Positions 17,535 through 26,618 of a stretch of 64,000 nt of DNA are shown in pieces. The translations under genes and the position numbers were made by a program. This stretch comes from Halomonas sp. SpR8. GTDB taxonomy: Bacteria > Pseudomonadota > Gammaproteobacteria > Pseudomonadales > Halomonadaceae. The number at the start of each line of letters is the position of its first letter. The stretch's first letter is position 1. Where the stretch lies: NCBI RefSeq assembly GCF_031010195.1, contig NZ_JAUAMC010000009.1, positions 103,988 to 167,987 on the forward strand. The letters run 5' to 3'. The notes below the pieces were generated by a model. The model searched no databases and had not been told where the DNA came from. It worked only from the letters and a program-made list of their open reading frames with translations.

Positions 17535-20500
17535 CAGCGTACTCCCTCTGTTTGGCTAGGCTCTTTTTTAGTTGGATCGGGCTGGCGCGGCGCGCTGAGC
17601 CGTTCGCGAACATTCTCCATACCCAGATATAGGCAGGGCACCAGGATCAGCAGGATAACCGTGGCGAACAGCATGCCAAAACCTAGCGAAATTGCCATGG
17701 GGATCATAAAGCGCGCCTGCCGCGAGGTTTCCAAGATCATCGGTGCCAAGCCGAGAAAGGTCGTCAGCGTGGTCATCATAATTGGCCGTAACCGGCGAGT
17801 GGCCGCCGCCACAATGGCTTCCCGGGGGGCCATGCCTTCGCTGCGTTTTCGGTTGGCGTAGTCGATCAGCACTAGTGCATCGTTAATCACCACGCCGGAG
17901 AGCGCGAGCATCCCCAGCAGGCTGATAATTGAAAGCCCGAAGCCCATGATCATATGCCCAGCGACGGCGCCGACAATGCCAAAGGGGATGGCAGCCAGCA
18001 CCAACAGCGGCTGTAGATAGCTTCTGAAGGGAATAGCGAGCAGGGCATAGAGTGCGGCAATCATTAACCACATTGAGGTTTTTAGCGTGGCCAGGTTGTC
18101 GGCGGTGTCCTGCTGACGACCGCCCATGCTGACTTCCAGCCCTGGCCAAGTGGCTTCCAGATTGGGGAACTCCTCTTCCTGTAGCGTGGCAAGGACTTGA
18201 TTGATGGCCAGATCACTTTCCGAGTCGGCGGTGACAGTAATAATCCGCCGCCCGTTAATGCGTTCAAGGCTGCTGGAGGCTTGGCTGATGGTAATGTCAG
18301 CGACCCGCGATAGCGGCACGCTTAGCCCATCGGGGGTGCGCACCGGCATGCGGTAAAGCTCGTTCAAGCTATCGCGGTTATCGTTGGGCAAACGCACCTC
18401 AACGCTGATTTCGCTGCGCCCTACGTACTGTTCAAGCGCGGTGGCGCCCTGGAGAGGGCCACGCAGGGCTTGGGCTAAGTTATTACCCGTGAGCCCCAAG
18501 GCGCGGCCTTCGGCAGAAAGTCGCATCTCTAACTGCGGTTTGCCGTCCCCAAGGCCGCTGTCGATATCCGTGAGTCCATAGCCGCCCAGCGTTTCCGCTA
18601 ACCGTTCGGCGGCGGCTTCAAGTACCTGGGTGTCCGGGTGGGAGAGTCTGAGGCTGAGCGCCGCGCCACTACCAGGGCCGCCGACGTCGGCTTCAAAACG
18701 TACCGACTGAGCACCAAGCAGATCGCCAGTGAGGTCGCGCCACTCGCGGGCAATCCGCGAGGGTGGCCAAGCTTCCAGGCTCTCGCTGGCAATATCCAAC
18801 CGTACTTCCAGGCTTTCGCCGTCCAGGCGGCTGCGTGAACTGCTGAAGTTGAGGGTCTCTTCGCGCTCGCTAAGGGCCTCGGCGGCGTCGAGCAGCTGTT
18901 GGCTTAGCTCGCGGCTAACGCTGATATTGCTGCCAATGGGTAGGGTGACCGTGGCCTGTACCTGATCCGATTCAACCCGTGGCATCAGAGAAAAGCCCAG
19001 CCGCCCGCTCATCGCCCAGGAGAGCGCGATGAGCAGAATGGCGATGCCCAGTGAAATACTCAGCAGGCGTTGGTTAAGGGCGCGCTGCAGAAACGGCTCG
19101 AACTGGCGGTAGGTGAAGTGGTGCAAGCCGCTCTGAAGCCGCTGACGCAGCGCTTCAAGGGGGCGCTGCCACGCCGGTGTTTGGCGGGGTTTACGGCTAT
19201 GTGCTAGGTGAGCGGGCAGAATGACCAGGGCTTCCAGCCAGGAGATTAAAAAGACGGTGACAACGACCACCGGCACGGTGGCAAAAATGAGCCCTAAGAA
19301 GCCGGGTAAAAACAGTAGCGGCAGGAAGGCGACGATATTGGAGAGAATCGCAAAGGTGAGCGGGGTGGCGATTTCGCTGGCACCTTTGACCGCCGCATCG
19401 CGCAGCGAATAGCCCTCTTCACGGTAGCTGTAGATATTCTCGCCAACGATAATGGCGTCATCGACGACGATCCCCAGGGCGATAATAAACGCGAACATCG
19501 ACATCATATTGAGCGAGACGCCAATCCAGGGCAGAAACAGCATGGCGCCGAGAAACGCCGTTGGAATGCCCAGGGTGACCCAGAATGCCAGCCGCGCTTC
19601 CAAAAATAGCGCCATCAGTACCAATACCAGCGCTAGCCCCATCCAGGCATTTTTTAGCAGTAGACTGAGGCGATCTTCGTAAACTTCTGAGCTATCGCGG
19701 GAAATATCCAGACTGACGCCTTCGGGCAGGTTCGCGCGCAGGCGCTCAAGCTCACCGTTGACCGCTTCCGAGATACTGGTCGGGGTTTGGTCGCCAATCT
19801 GGTAAACATCCACAGAGAGGCCGGGCTGGCCGTTATAAAACTCCTCGCGGTCGGTTTCGGCAAAGCCATCGCTGACCGCGGCGATATCCCCAAGCCTGAT
19901 GGGCGTTCCTTGAGTGCTGGTCAGAATCGGCAGTTCAGCAAAAGCTTCGGCACTGTTGCGGCGCCCTTGGTAGCGAATTAGCCATTCCCCTTCGGCCGTC
20001 GTGAGCTGGCCGCTGGCAAGATCTAATGCCTCTTCGGCAATGCGACTGGCCAGTTCCTGGTGGTCGAGGCCATAGCGCTCAATGGCCTCTTCGTCCAGGT
20101 GGACTTGTATCTCCCGCTCGCGGTTGCCGGATAGCTCCGCACGGGATATGCCGGAGGTGGCTTGGAGTTCGCCGCGCACATTTTCGGCCGCGTCGTGGAG
20201 TGCTTCCAGGCCGACTGGGCCGTAGACCTGCAGGCTCAACACGCTGCGGGAGCGCCCAGCAAGGGTAAAGCGCGGCGGGTCGGCAGCGCTGGGCAGAGTG
20301 GTGATGGCGTTAACCGCCTGTTGGATATCCTGATAGGCGCGCATCACATCCACGCCGTCAATCAGCGTGGCGTTGACGCTGGCACTGCCTTCGCTGGCTA
20401 TAGCGGTCAGCTCGTCAATGCCTTCTACATCGGCAATCGCGGCTTCCATCGGTAGCAGCAGGCTCTGCTCCACATCTTCCGGTGTGGCACCGGGGTAGCT

Positions 20501-20659
20501 GATAGTGACTTGAACGATTTCGATGTCGAATTCGGGGAACACCTCTTTTTTAATCGCCAGCGAGGCCATTAGACCGCCGACGATAAACAACACCATCAGT
20601 AAGTTGGGGGCTACCCCGTGATCCACCATCCAAGCTAATGGGCCGCGTGGCACCTTCAT
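17534..20659 (-). CDS. RND efflux pump permease (HAE1/AcrB superfamily)
   Basis: At 1041 residues this is a full-length RND permease with twelve helices and two large periplasmic loops, after helices 1 and 7. Conserved motifs include PEFDIEIVQVTISYPGATPEDVE in the porter domain, the proton-relay pair in GIVVDDAIIVGENIY of helix 4, and GVVINDALVLIDYANRKR of the second half. The porter sequence PGATPEDVEQSLLLPME resembles the less-studied branch of HAE1 pumps paired with their own BaeSR-like systems, rather than AcrB itself. It should export hydrophobic toxic compounds with the adaptor at 20656-21870. No outer-membrane TolC-type gene is nearby, so it must borrow one. Confidence 0.9.
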   Translation of the reverse strand: MKVPRGPLAWMVDHGVAPNLLMVLFIVGGLMASLAIKKEVFPEFDIEIVQVTISYPGATPEDVEQSLLLPMEAAIADVEGIDELTAIASEGSASVNATLIDGVDVMRAYQDIQQAVNAITTLPSAADPPRFTLAGRSRSVLSLQVYGPVGLEALHDAAENVRGELQATSGISRAELSGNREREIQVHLDEEAIERYGLDHQELASRIAEEALDLASGQLTTAEGEWLIRYQGRRNSAEAFAELPILTSTQGTPIRLGDIAAVSDGFAETDREEFYNGQPGLSVDVYQIGDQTPTSISEAVNGELERLRANLPEGVSLDISRDSSEVYEDRLSLLLKNAWMGLALVLVLMALFLEARLAFWVTLGIPTAFLGAMLFLPWIGVSLNMMSMFAFIIALGIVVDDAIIVGENIYSYREEGYSLRDAAVKGASEIATPLTFAILSNIVAFLPLLFLPGFLGLIFATVPVVVVTVFLISWLEALVILPAHLAHSRKPRQTPAWQRPLEALRQRLQSGLHHFTYRQFEPFLQRALNQRLLSISLGIAILLIALSWAMSGRLGFSLMPRVESDQVQATVTLPIGSNISVSRELSQQLLDAAEALSEREETLNFSSSRSRLDGESLEVRLDIASESLEAWPPSRIAREWRDLTGDLLGAQSVRFEADVGGPGSGAALSLRLSHPDTQVLEAAAERLAETLGGYGLTDIDSGLGDGKPQLEMRLSAEGRALGLTGNNLAQALRGPLQGATALEQYVGRSEISVEVRLPNDNRDSLNELYRMPVRTPDGLSVPLSRVADITISQASSSLERINGRRIITVTADSESDLAINQVLATLQEEEFPNLEATWPGLEVSMGGRQQDTADNLATLKTSMWLMIAALYALLAIPFRSYLQPLLVLAAIPFGIVGAVAGHMIMGFGLSIISLLGMLALSGVVINDALVLIDYANRKRSEGMAPREAIVAAATRRLRPIMMTTLTTFLGLAPMILETSRQARFMIPMAISLGFGMLFATVILLILVPCLYLGMENVRERLSAPRQPDPTKKEPSQTEGVR

Positions 20660-21870
20660 GATTCGTCTCCCGGTCCATCTCCCGCTTGAGCCGGGGTGTC
20701 GTTGGGGCGGCGGATGCGCACTAGCTGGCCTTCTCTGGGCTGGGCCAAACCTGCGGTGACGACCTGCTGGCCGTCTTCCAAACCGCTACGAATCAAAGCA
20801 TCATCTTCACCGCGGAAAGCCAGGGTGACCGGTGTTCGGCGCAGGCGATTTTCCTCATCTACTCGCCACGCCACGTCGCCTGGGCGCAGAGCCGCAGACG
20901 GCAGTGAAATAAGCTGCTCCTGAACAGCCGGTTGAAACGAGGCGCGCAGAACATCGCCCAATCGCAAGGCTGGGCCGTCGGTCTCCAGAGCGAGCGGGTC
21001 GTTAACGGCGATCAACAGTTGCGCCTGTAGGCCATTCTCTTCCAGACTGGGTAGCATCGATACCAACGTACCTTGGCGCGTGGCGTCTTCGGGCCAACCG
21101 CGGCTGGTTAACGTCACGCGACTGCCCGGTTCCAGCCACTCAGTCCACTCTGCAGGCAGCGAAGCGCGCACCCAAAATTGCTCCACGCCCACCAGGTGCA
21201 GTACCTCTGTCCCTTGGCTGAGCAGGCTGCCGGCGCCTATCAAGCGTTCTTGCACCATGGCTCGCCAGGGCGCGGTGAGAGTGGCGCGCTGCACATTGAG
21301 CGCAGCCTGGTCGCGTGCCACTCGCGCTTGGGTGACCTGAGACTGAGCTTGGCGCAACTGCGGTTCGCGCAGTACCAGCGCCCGCCGCTCTGCCGAGAGC
21401 TGGCGACCAAAGGATTCGTACTCGCTGCGCGCCCGCTGCTGCTCTGCCTGCTCTAGTGCTAGCTGGGCCTGGGCATTGGCTAGCTGCGCCTCGGCATCTT
21501 CCAGGGCTAGCTGTAAATCGGCTTGGTCAATATAGGCCACAGGGGCTTGCTGCTCGACTACCTGGCCGGGCACAACGCCGTCGGCAAAACGCTCCAATTG
21601 TCCCGCTACGCGGCTGGCCAGCATCGTTTCCTGCTCTGCCTCAACGCGGCCAAAACCGTATAGGTTCGGCGCCTGAGCACTAGCGCTCACTGTGACAACA
21701 TCGACCACACTAGGCAGAGGCTCCGGCGGTGGGGTACGCTCTATGCGCGGCGGTTGGGTAATAATCCACCAGGCCAGCGCCAATGTGGCAACAAAAATCA
21801 ATAATGCGACCACGGCACCTAAACGAATGCGGCCATATTGATGCGTAACGTCATAGCGAGAAAGAATCAT
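20656..21870 (-). CDS. RND efflux periplasmic adaptor (membrane fusion protein)
   Basis: The 404-residue protein has an N-terminal membrane anchor (about residues 17-38) with no lipobox, a first lipoyl half-motif (ASRVAGQLERFADGVVPGQVV), a long Ala/Gln-rich coiled-coil hairpin (residues about 112-190, LEDAEAQLANAQAQLALEQAEQQRA region), a second lipoyl half (LTAPWRAMVQERLIGAGSLLSQG) and beta-barrel domains. It bridges the RND permease to an outer-membrane channel. It is the first gene of the operon; its stop overlaps the permease start by 4 bases (ATGA). The divergent TetR gene lies 230 bases away, and the region between should hold the operon promoter. Confidence 0.88.
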   Translation of the reverse strand: MILSRYDVTHQYGRIRLGAVVALLIFVATLALAWWIITQPPRIERTPPPEPLPSVVDVVTVSASAQAPNLYGFGRVEAEQETMLASRVAGQLERFADGVVPGQVVEQQAPVAYIDQADLQLALEDAEAQLANAQAQLALEQAEQQRARSEYESFGRQLSAERRALVLREPQLRQAQSQVTQARVARDQAALNVQRATLTAPWRAMVQERLIGAGSLLSQGTEVLHLVGVEQFWVRASLPAEWTEWLEPGSRVTLTSRGWPEDATRQGTLVSMLPSLEENGLQAQLLIAVNDPLALETDGPALRLGDVLRASFQPAVQEQLISLPSAALRPGDVAWRVDEENRLRRTPVTLAFRGEDDALIRSGLEDGQQVVTAGLAQPREGQLVRIRRPNDTPAQAGDGPGDES

Positions 21871-22074
21871 TACCGCGCGTCATCCATTGGGAGCGAAAAT
21901 TCCAGAAAAATAAGCGTATGATGCTAGCATCGCGCATCGTTAAGCAGCCATTAGTCAAACAATGTGCAAATAACATGCAACTGCCACTTAGCTTGGTATC
22001 CGCTGGTTTGGTTTTAGCTTAACTTGGCTTTTATTCACTTGGTTCTCTCTCATGGTTCTCTCACTTGAAAACAA

Positions 22075-22090
22075 TAGACTGACTGGTCTA
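22075..22090 (+). promoter_or_regulatory. NemR-like operator in front of the TetR gene
   Basis: TAGACT-GACT-GGTCTA forms a 6-bp inverted repeat with one mismatch and a 4-base spacer. It ends 10 bases before the ATG at 22101. It resembles the TAGACC-N4-GGTCTA type of site described for NemR-like TetR proteins, so it is probably an autoregulatory operator. Confidence 0.5.
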
Positions 22091-22100
22091 CTTTAAGATT

Positions 22101-22691
22101 ATGAAAAACAATGCAACCCGTGACAAACTTATCGATAGTGGCGCTCAGTTGATTAGTCAGCAAGGCTACAATGCTACGGGCATTAATGCTGTATTAAAAA
22201 CCTGCGGTGTGCCTAAAGGCTCCTTTTATCACTATTTCTCCAGCAAAGAAGATTTCGGGCTAGCGGTGATCGAACGCTTTGCCATCCGCTATGATGAAAC
22301 GCTGATAGCGCTGCTGGAAGATAGTGACACGCCGCCACTCGAACGCCTAAGGCGTTACTTCGCGGCAGGGCGCGAGTATATGCACGAGTGCGATCACGCC
22401 ACAGGCTGTTTGATTGGTAACCTGGGCCAAGAGCTATCGGGCCAGAGTGATACCTTCCGTGATGCACTAAATCTCGTCTTTCAGCGCTGGGAGCAGCGCT
22501 TCGTGCACTGCTTGAACGATGCCCAGGCGCAAGGGGATATTGCCATCCGCACCACGCCAGAAGCGCTTGCCAGCTTTATCCTTACCGGTTGGGAGGGCGC
22601 TATTCTTCGTGCCAAGACGTTGAAGTCCGTCGAACCCATGGTGCACTTTGAAACGATCTTGTTTCAGCAGGTGTTGGTGCCATCGCCTTAA
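22101..22691 (+). CDS. TetR-family regulator (NemR/AcuR-like)
   Basis: The 196-residue protein has a TetR N-terminal helix-turn-helix (LISQQGYNATGINAVLKTCGVPKGSFYHYFSSKEDF region) and a C-terminal ligand domain with CDHATGCLIGNLGQELS, a Cys-containing block common to NemR- and AcuR-like repressors that sense electrophiles or acrylate. Cys residues here are therefore candidates for redox or electrophile sensing. The gene diverges from the efflux operon, and an inverted repeat sits just before its start, so it probably represses itself and perhaps the pump genes. No enzyme gene of the NemA type lies beside it, so its target set is uncertain. No clear ribosome site is seen. Confidence 0.8.
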   Translation: MKNNATRDKLIDSGAQLISQQGYNATGINAVLKTCGVPKGSFYHYFSSKEDFGLAVIERFAIRYDETLIALLEDSDTPPLERLRRYFAAGREYMHECDHATGCLIGNLGQELSGQSDTFRDALNLVFQRWEQRFVHCLNDAQAQGDIAIRTTPEALASFILTGWEGAILRAKTLKSVEPMVHFETILFQQVLVPSP

Positions 22692-22709
22692 CGCTTTTCT
22701 CGCTACGCA

Positions 22710-23513
22710 CTAGTGGCGAGCACGGAAGTGATGCTCTTCAGTGGCCACATCGTTTCGGGTTGCGGCCCTAAGGGCGTCATCGAGTGAAGGGTCATCCAGT
22801 GCGATTAAACCGCACTGGGCTAGCGCTTCGCGTAGGCTGACCTGTTCATCCAGGCGCTGATACACTACCCGCACACAGCAGGGCATGCGCTCGCTATTAT
22901 CTGCCACGCCCATTTTGAGACCGGTTAAACGCGTTACCTGACTCTGAAAGCTCGGAAATAGAATCGTCTGCGTGATCTCATGACCGTTAAGGGTTTCGTG
23001 ATCGATTAAAAAGAGCCGATCTGCAAGTTTCACCGCGGTGCCCACATAGCGGTTGTGACATGAGCGGGCACCGGACGTGGTTTGCATCCGCTCGGTACGC
23101 TGATAAACCACGCCGCCTTCACGCTGTTCCAGGCAAACCAAGGTACGCATCAACTTCCCTGGGCGGGACATGGAGTGATAAAGCTCAAAGTAGCGACCTA
23201 GATAGCGCTCCATGCCTTCGCTGCCGCGCTGAACCAGCGCGTTAGGCCAAGGCAGCGTTGCTGGGGTTGCTTCTCTATTGAGCTGGCCGGTTTGTACCAG
23301 AGCACGAAAATCGTGATGGGGGAGCGCGATATCCTCCGCGCTAACGCCAAAAAAGTGGCAAATGCGCTGAAGCGCCGCGTGGCTGGGGCGATAGCGCCCA
23401 CTCAGGTAGCGGTTAAACTGAGCACGGTTAATCGTTAAACGCCGACAGACCTCGGCAATGGACGGGTAGTAGCTGCAGAGCAGTCGCAGGTTGGCCACGA
23501 AATCGTCATGCAT
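22710..23513 (-). CDS. XRE-type helix-turn-helix regulator with a C-terminal sensor-like region
   Basis: The 267-residue protein has an N-terminal helix-turn-helix (FVANLRLLCSYYPSIAEVCRRL, then INRAQFNRYLSGRYRPSHAALQRICHFFGV) like XRE regulators that read RNRAQFNRYLxGxxxPs. The rest (about residues 100-260) has no domain I recognise; it contains a Cys-Cys pair (MPCCVRV) and several buried-strand patterns, so it may bind a ligand. ATG 23513 is chosen because it begins the helix-turn-helix; an upstream in-frame TTG at 23576 is weaker. It converges on the TetR gene and diverges from the haloacetate dehalogenase gene at 23704, which it might control; that is inference from position. Confidence 0.75.
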   Translation of the reverse strand: MHDDFVANLRLLCSYYPSIAEVCRRLTINRAQFNRYLSGRYRPSHAALQRICHFFGVSAEDIALPHHDFRALVQTGQLNREATPATLPWPNALVQRGSEGMERYLGRYFELYHSMSRPGKLMRTLVCLEQREGGVVYQRTERMQTTSGARSCHNRYVGTAVKLADRLFLIDHETLNGHEITQTILFPSFQSQVTRLTGLKMGVADNSERMPCCVRVVYQRLDEQVSLREALAQCGLIALDDPSLDDALRAATRNDVATEEHHFRARH

Positions 23514-23703
23514 GGGTGACTCGGTTCTCTTGGTGTCGTGGCTGCCTAATGTGATGCCTTGTGCTAAAGAGTGCAATGCTTTCCCACTTGCCGGACCACC
23601 CTTGCCGTCGCGGCTCCCTGGCGTAAAAAGCTATGCTATATAATAGGTAGCTACATTACTAATAGGCACAGCAAAAGCTTCTACAGCAAACCAGGAGTAC
23701 GCC

Positions 23704-24588
23704 ATGTTTCATGGGTTTGAAAAATTGCAGCGCCAGATTAACGGCGTCGAGATCGCGTTTCGCAAGGGCGGCAGTGGGCCTGCGTTACTATTGCTTCACG
23801 GCCACCCCCAGACCCATGTAATTTGGCACAAAGTCGCGGAAGAGCTGGCCCAGCACTTCACGGTGATAGCGGCGGATCTGCGCGGCTACGGCGACAGCAG
23901 TAAACCCGACGATGACCCTGAGCACATCAATTTTTCCAAACGCGCTATGGCCAACGATATGGCGGAGCTAATGAGCGCACTGGGTTTTGAGCGTTTTAAG
24001 GTGCTGGCCCATGATCGTGGGGCGCGAGTTGCCCATCGTTTAGGGGTTGACCACGCGGCGCGGGTTGAGCGCATGGTGCTGCTTGATATAGCCCCCACAC
24101 TGGCCATGTATCGCGGTACCACGGAAGCTTTTGCGCGCAGCTATTGGCACTGGTTCTTCCTGATTCGCCCCCAGCCGCTGCCGGAAAGACTGATTCAGAG
24201 CGACCCTGCTCAATACCTCAAAAGCGTAATGGGCGCTCGCAGTGCCGGTATGGCGCCTTTCTCTCCGGAAGCGCTAGCGGAATACGAGCGCTGCTTGTCT
24301 CTCCCTGGCACCGCCACCGGTATTTGCGGCGACTACCGCTCTAGCGCCACGATTGACTTAGAGCATGATCAGTCAGATATCGACACAGGCGTTAAACTCA
24401 CCTGCCCGTTAAAAGTGATGTGGGGCGCCGAAGGTGCCATTGAAGCTTGTTTTAATGCACTCAGCGAGTGGCAAAAAGTGGCCACCGATGTTGAAGGCAA
24501 AGCGCTCCCTTGCGGTCACTATATCGCCGAGGAAATCCCTGAAATATTGCTTGAGGAAGCGCTGCCGTTTTTACGTAAATCAGGCTGA
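23704..24588 (+). CDS. Haloacetate (fluoroacetate-type) dehalogenase, alpha/beta hydrolase
   Basis: The 294-residue protein matches the fluoroacetate dehalogenase subgroup residue by residue. The nucleophile is Asp104 in LAHDRGARV (Asp replaces the usual Ser), with carboxylate-binding Arg105 and Arg108, the acid Asp128 in VLLDIAP, the halide pocket His149-Trp150 in SYWHWFF, Tyr211 in GDYRSS and the catalytic His272 in CGHYIAEE. HGHPQTH is the oxyanion-hole region and RGYGDSSKP a family hallmark. The enzyme should hydrolyse fluoro- or chloroacetate to glycolate in the cytoplasm. CAGGAG lies 8 bases before the ATG. It stands alone, divergent from an XRE-type regulator. Some close relatives act as epoxide hydrolases, but the residue set favours dehalogenation. 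Confidence 0.85.
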   Translation: MFHGFEKLQRQINGVEIAFRKGGSGPALLLLHGHPQTHVIWHKVAEELAQHFTVIAADLRGYGDSSKPDDDPEHINFSKRAMANDMAELMSALGFERFKVLAHDRGARVAHRLGVDHAARVERMVLLDIAPTLAMYRGTTEAFARSYWHWFFLIRPQPLPERLIQSDPAQYLKSVMGARSAGMAPFSPEALAEYERCLSLPGTATGICGDYRSSATIDLEHDQSDIDTGVKLTCPLKVMWGAEGAIEACFNALSEWQKVATDVEGKALPCGHYIAEEIPEILLEEALPFLRKSG

Positions 24589-24616
24589 TGGCAGATCGGT
24601 TTATATACTTTCGCCA

Positions 24617-25888
24617 TTAACGTTCCATACTGCTAACGATAAGCGCTGCATTGACGCCACCAAAACCGAACCCGTTACACAAGACATGCTGGGTAATATG
24701 CTTTTGATGAGTCGTCGTGACGAAGGTTAAATCCTGCATATCCTCATCGCAGCGCTCAAGATTGATGGTGGGGGGTAGTTGCTGCGTATTGATGGCCAAG
24801 ACAGAAAAAATACTCTCGATGCCTCCCGCTGCACCTAATAGATGGCCTGTGGCGGCTTTGGTTGCCGAAATCGGTATGGCGGGCAAGCGCTCACCGAATA
24901 CATTACGCAATGACGCAATTTCAGCCCGATCGCCAACGGGGGTCGAGGTGGCGTGGGCATTGATGTGATCAATAGCATCAGTAGATAGGTTCGCCATCCC
25001 TAGCGCTGCTTGAATCGCTGCGGCTGCGCCAGCCCCATCTTTTGGGCCTGCCGTCAGGTGGTAGGCATCCGCGCTGGTACCGTAACCACTAATCACCGCT
25101 AACGGCGTGGCACCCCGCGCGAGGGCATGGTCAAGGGTTTCGATCACCATAACGCCAGCGCCTTCTCCCATTACAAAACCGTTACGGGCTTTATCAAAGG
25201 GGCTGGACGCGCGTTCAGGGGCGTCCGCTTCTGTGGAAACGGCCTTTAAGGCGTTAAAGCTGGCGAGCGAAAGAGGATCAATGCACGCCTCGGCACCGCC
25301 TACCAGGGCAACATCGGCTTCTCCATTGCGGATGATGCGCATACCGTCGCCAATCGCCTGTAGCCCCGCTGCGCAAGCCGTTACTGGACACCCCAGTGGG
25401 CCTTGAAAGCCATAACGAATCGACAGATTGCCAGCAGCCAAATTGGCCAGAAAGGCGGGTACCGTGAAGGGGGAAAGTTTGCGATGGCCGCGCTCGGCAA
25501 GGGTTTTTTGCGCTTGAGTAATGGTAGGGAAACCGCCAATGCCAGAGCCAATAATGGTCGCCGTTCGACGTTTTTGCGCTTGCTCAACGGGGAACCAATT
25601 GGCTTGTGCCAGTGCCTCTTGGGCTGCCGCTAACGCATAAAGGCTGAACAGATCCATTTTGCGCTGCTCTTTGGGGTCGGCTATCGCATCCAGGTCAATA
25701 CCGCCGGTGGGGTCATGGTTAATGCTCGGCACCACCCCGGCAATTTTGATCGGGATATTGCTGGTGTCAAAGCGGTCAATGGTGCTGATGCCTGACAGGC
25801 TGTTAGCCAATCGCTGCCAACTGATATTGACGCTGCTCCCTAGCGGGCTGACCATACCCATGCCGGTAATCACGATAGGTGATTGCAT
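24617..25888 (-). CDS. fabF: Beta-ketoacyl-ACP synthase II
   Basis: The 423-residue protein is a full-length KAS II condensing enzyme. The catalytic triad is visible: Cys172 in VTACAAGLQAIGDG, His in DHINAHATSTPVGD and His in ATKAATGHLLGAAGG; the substrate-gating FGFGGVNAALI loop lies at the C-terminus. It elongates acyl-ACP chains, especially unsaturated ones. Unlike the housekeeping fabF it is not beside acpP or fabG; it stands alone, divergent from a TetR gene, so it is probably a second, regulated copy used for membrane adjustment or a special fatty acid. The start ATG has AGGAGT upstream. The flanking hydrolase 3-prime end and its remnant suggest the pair arrived together. Confidence 0.9.
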   Translation of the reverse strand: MQSPIVITGMGMVSPLGSSVNISWQRLANSLSGISTIDRFDTSNIPIKIAGVVPSINHDPTGGIDLDAIADPKEQRKMDLFSLYALAAAQEALAQANWFPVEQAQKRRTATIIGSGIGGFPTITQAQKTLAERGHRKLSPFTVPAFLANLAAGNLSIRYGFQGPLGCPVTACAAGLQAIGDGMRIIRNGEADVALVGGAEACIDPLSLASFNALKAVSTEADAPERASSPFDKARNGFVMGEGAGVMVIETLDHALARGATPLAVISGYGTSADAYHLTAGPKDGAGAAAAIQAALGMANLSTDAIDHINAHATSTPVGDRAEIASLRNVFGERLPAIPISATKAATGHLLGAAGGIESIFSVLAINTQQLPPTINLERCDEDMQDLTFVTTTHQKHITQHVLCNGFGFGGVNAALIVSSMER

Positions 25889-25976
25889 AGTGACTCCTGA
25901 ATTAGTGATAGGGTCACCCTAGCAATGGGCAGTATATGATCAAGATAATATTTAGCTGACCTACGACGAGGTAGAT

Positions 25977-26618
25977 ATGCCTTATCCCAAGAGCCATAAA
26001 TCGAAAACCAAAGAGCGCATTTTGGCTTCGGCGACGGAGCTATTCAGTCGCAATGGGTTTCAAAAGGTATCGATTGGCCAGATCATGAAGCTAGCGAAGA
26101 TGACCCACGGTGCCTTTTATGCCCATTTCGCTTCAAAAGAGGCCCTTTACCATGAGTCTGTTCGCCTGACCATTGATAACAGCCGGGCGGCTAGACTGGT
26201 AAAAGGCCCGCTTTCGTTACAACACCTGACCGAATTAGTCGCCAACTATTGTAATCTTCAAGAGTTGGAAGCTAAGCATAGGCCAGGGCCTGAAGCGGTA
26301 CTGTTCAACGAAATAGGCAGTGAAAAAGCAGAAATCCGCACCCTGTTTGAAGCGTCATATATGAGTATGAAAAAGATGCTTGAAACCCGGTTGATAGCGC
26401 TGAGTAAGCTGAAGCAACTCCCCTTTGCCACTGACCGTAAAGCGATTGCTGATAAATCCCGGGTCATATTGGCCTCCTTGGTAGGCGCTGTCGCCATTGC
26501 CAAAAGTTTGCCGGGAGAGGCGGAGCGAAAGCAGGTGTTGATAGCCACGCAACGCCAGATTTTACTGATGCTCGGGGTTAGCGAAACCGAAGCAGAGCGT
26601 ATGATGCAAGCGCAATAG
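25977..26618 (+). CDS. TetR-family regulator divergent from fabF
   Basis: The 213-residue protein has a typical TetR DNA-binding domain (KERILASATELFSRNGFQKVSIGQIM, then MTHGAFYAHFASKEALY) and a C-terminal domain like AcrR/TetR_C proteins (ETEAERMMQAQ end). It is divergent from fabF, with about 88 bases between the two starts, which makes control of fabF the simplest hypothesis. ACGAGG lies about 7 bases before the ATG. The ligand may be an acyl thioester or a foreign compound, but nothing in the sequence decides this. Confidence 0.85.
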   Translation: MPYPKSHKSKTKERILASATELFSRNGFQKVSIGQIMKLAKMTHGAFYAHFASKEALYHESVRLTIDNSRAARLVKGPLSLQHLTELVANYCNLQELEAKHRPGPEAVLFNEIGSEKAEIRTLFEASYMSMKKMLETRLIALSKLKQLPFATDRKAIADKSRVILASLVGAVAIAKSLPGEAERKQVLIATQRQILLMLGVSETEAERMMQAQ

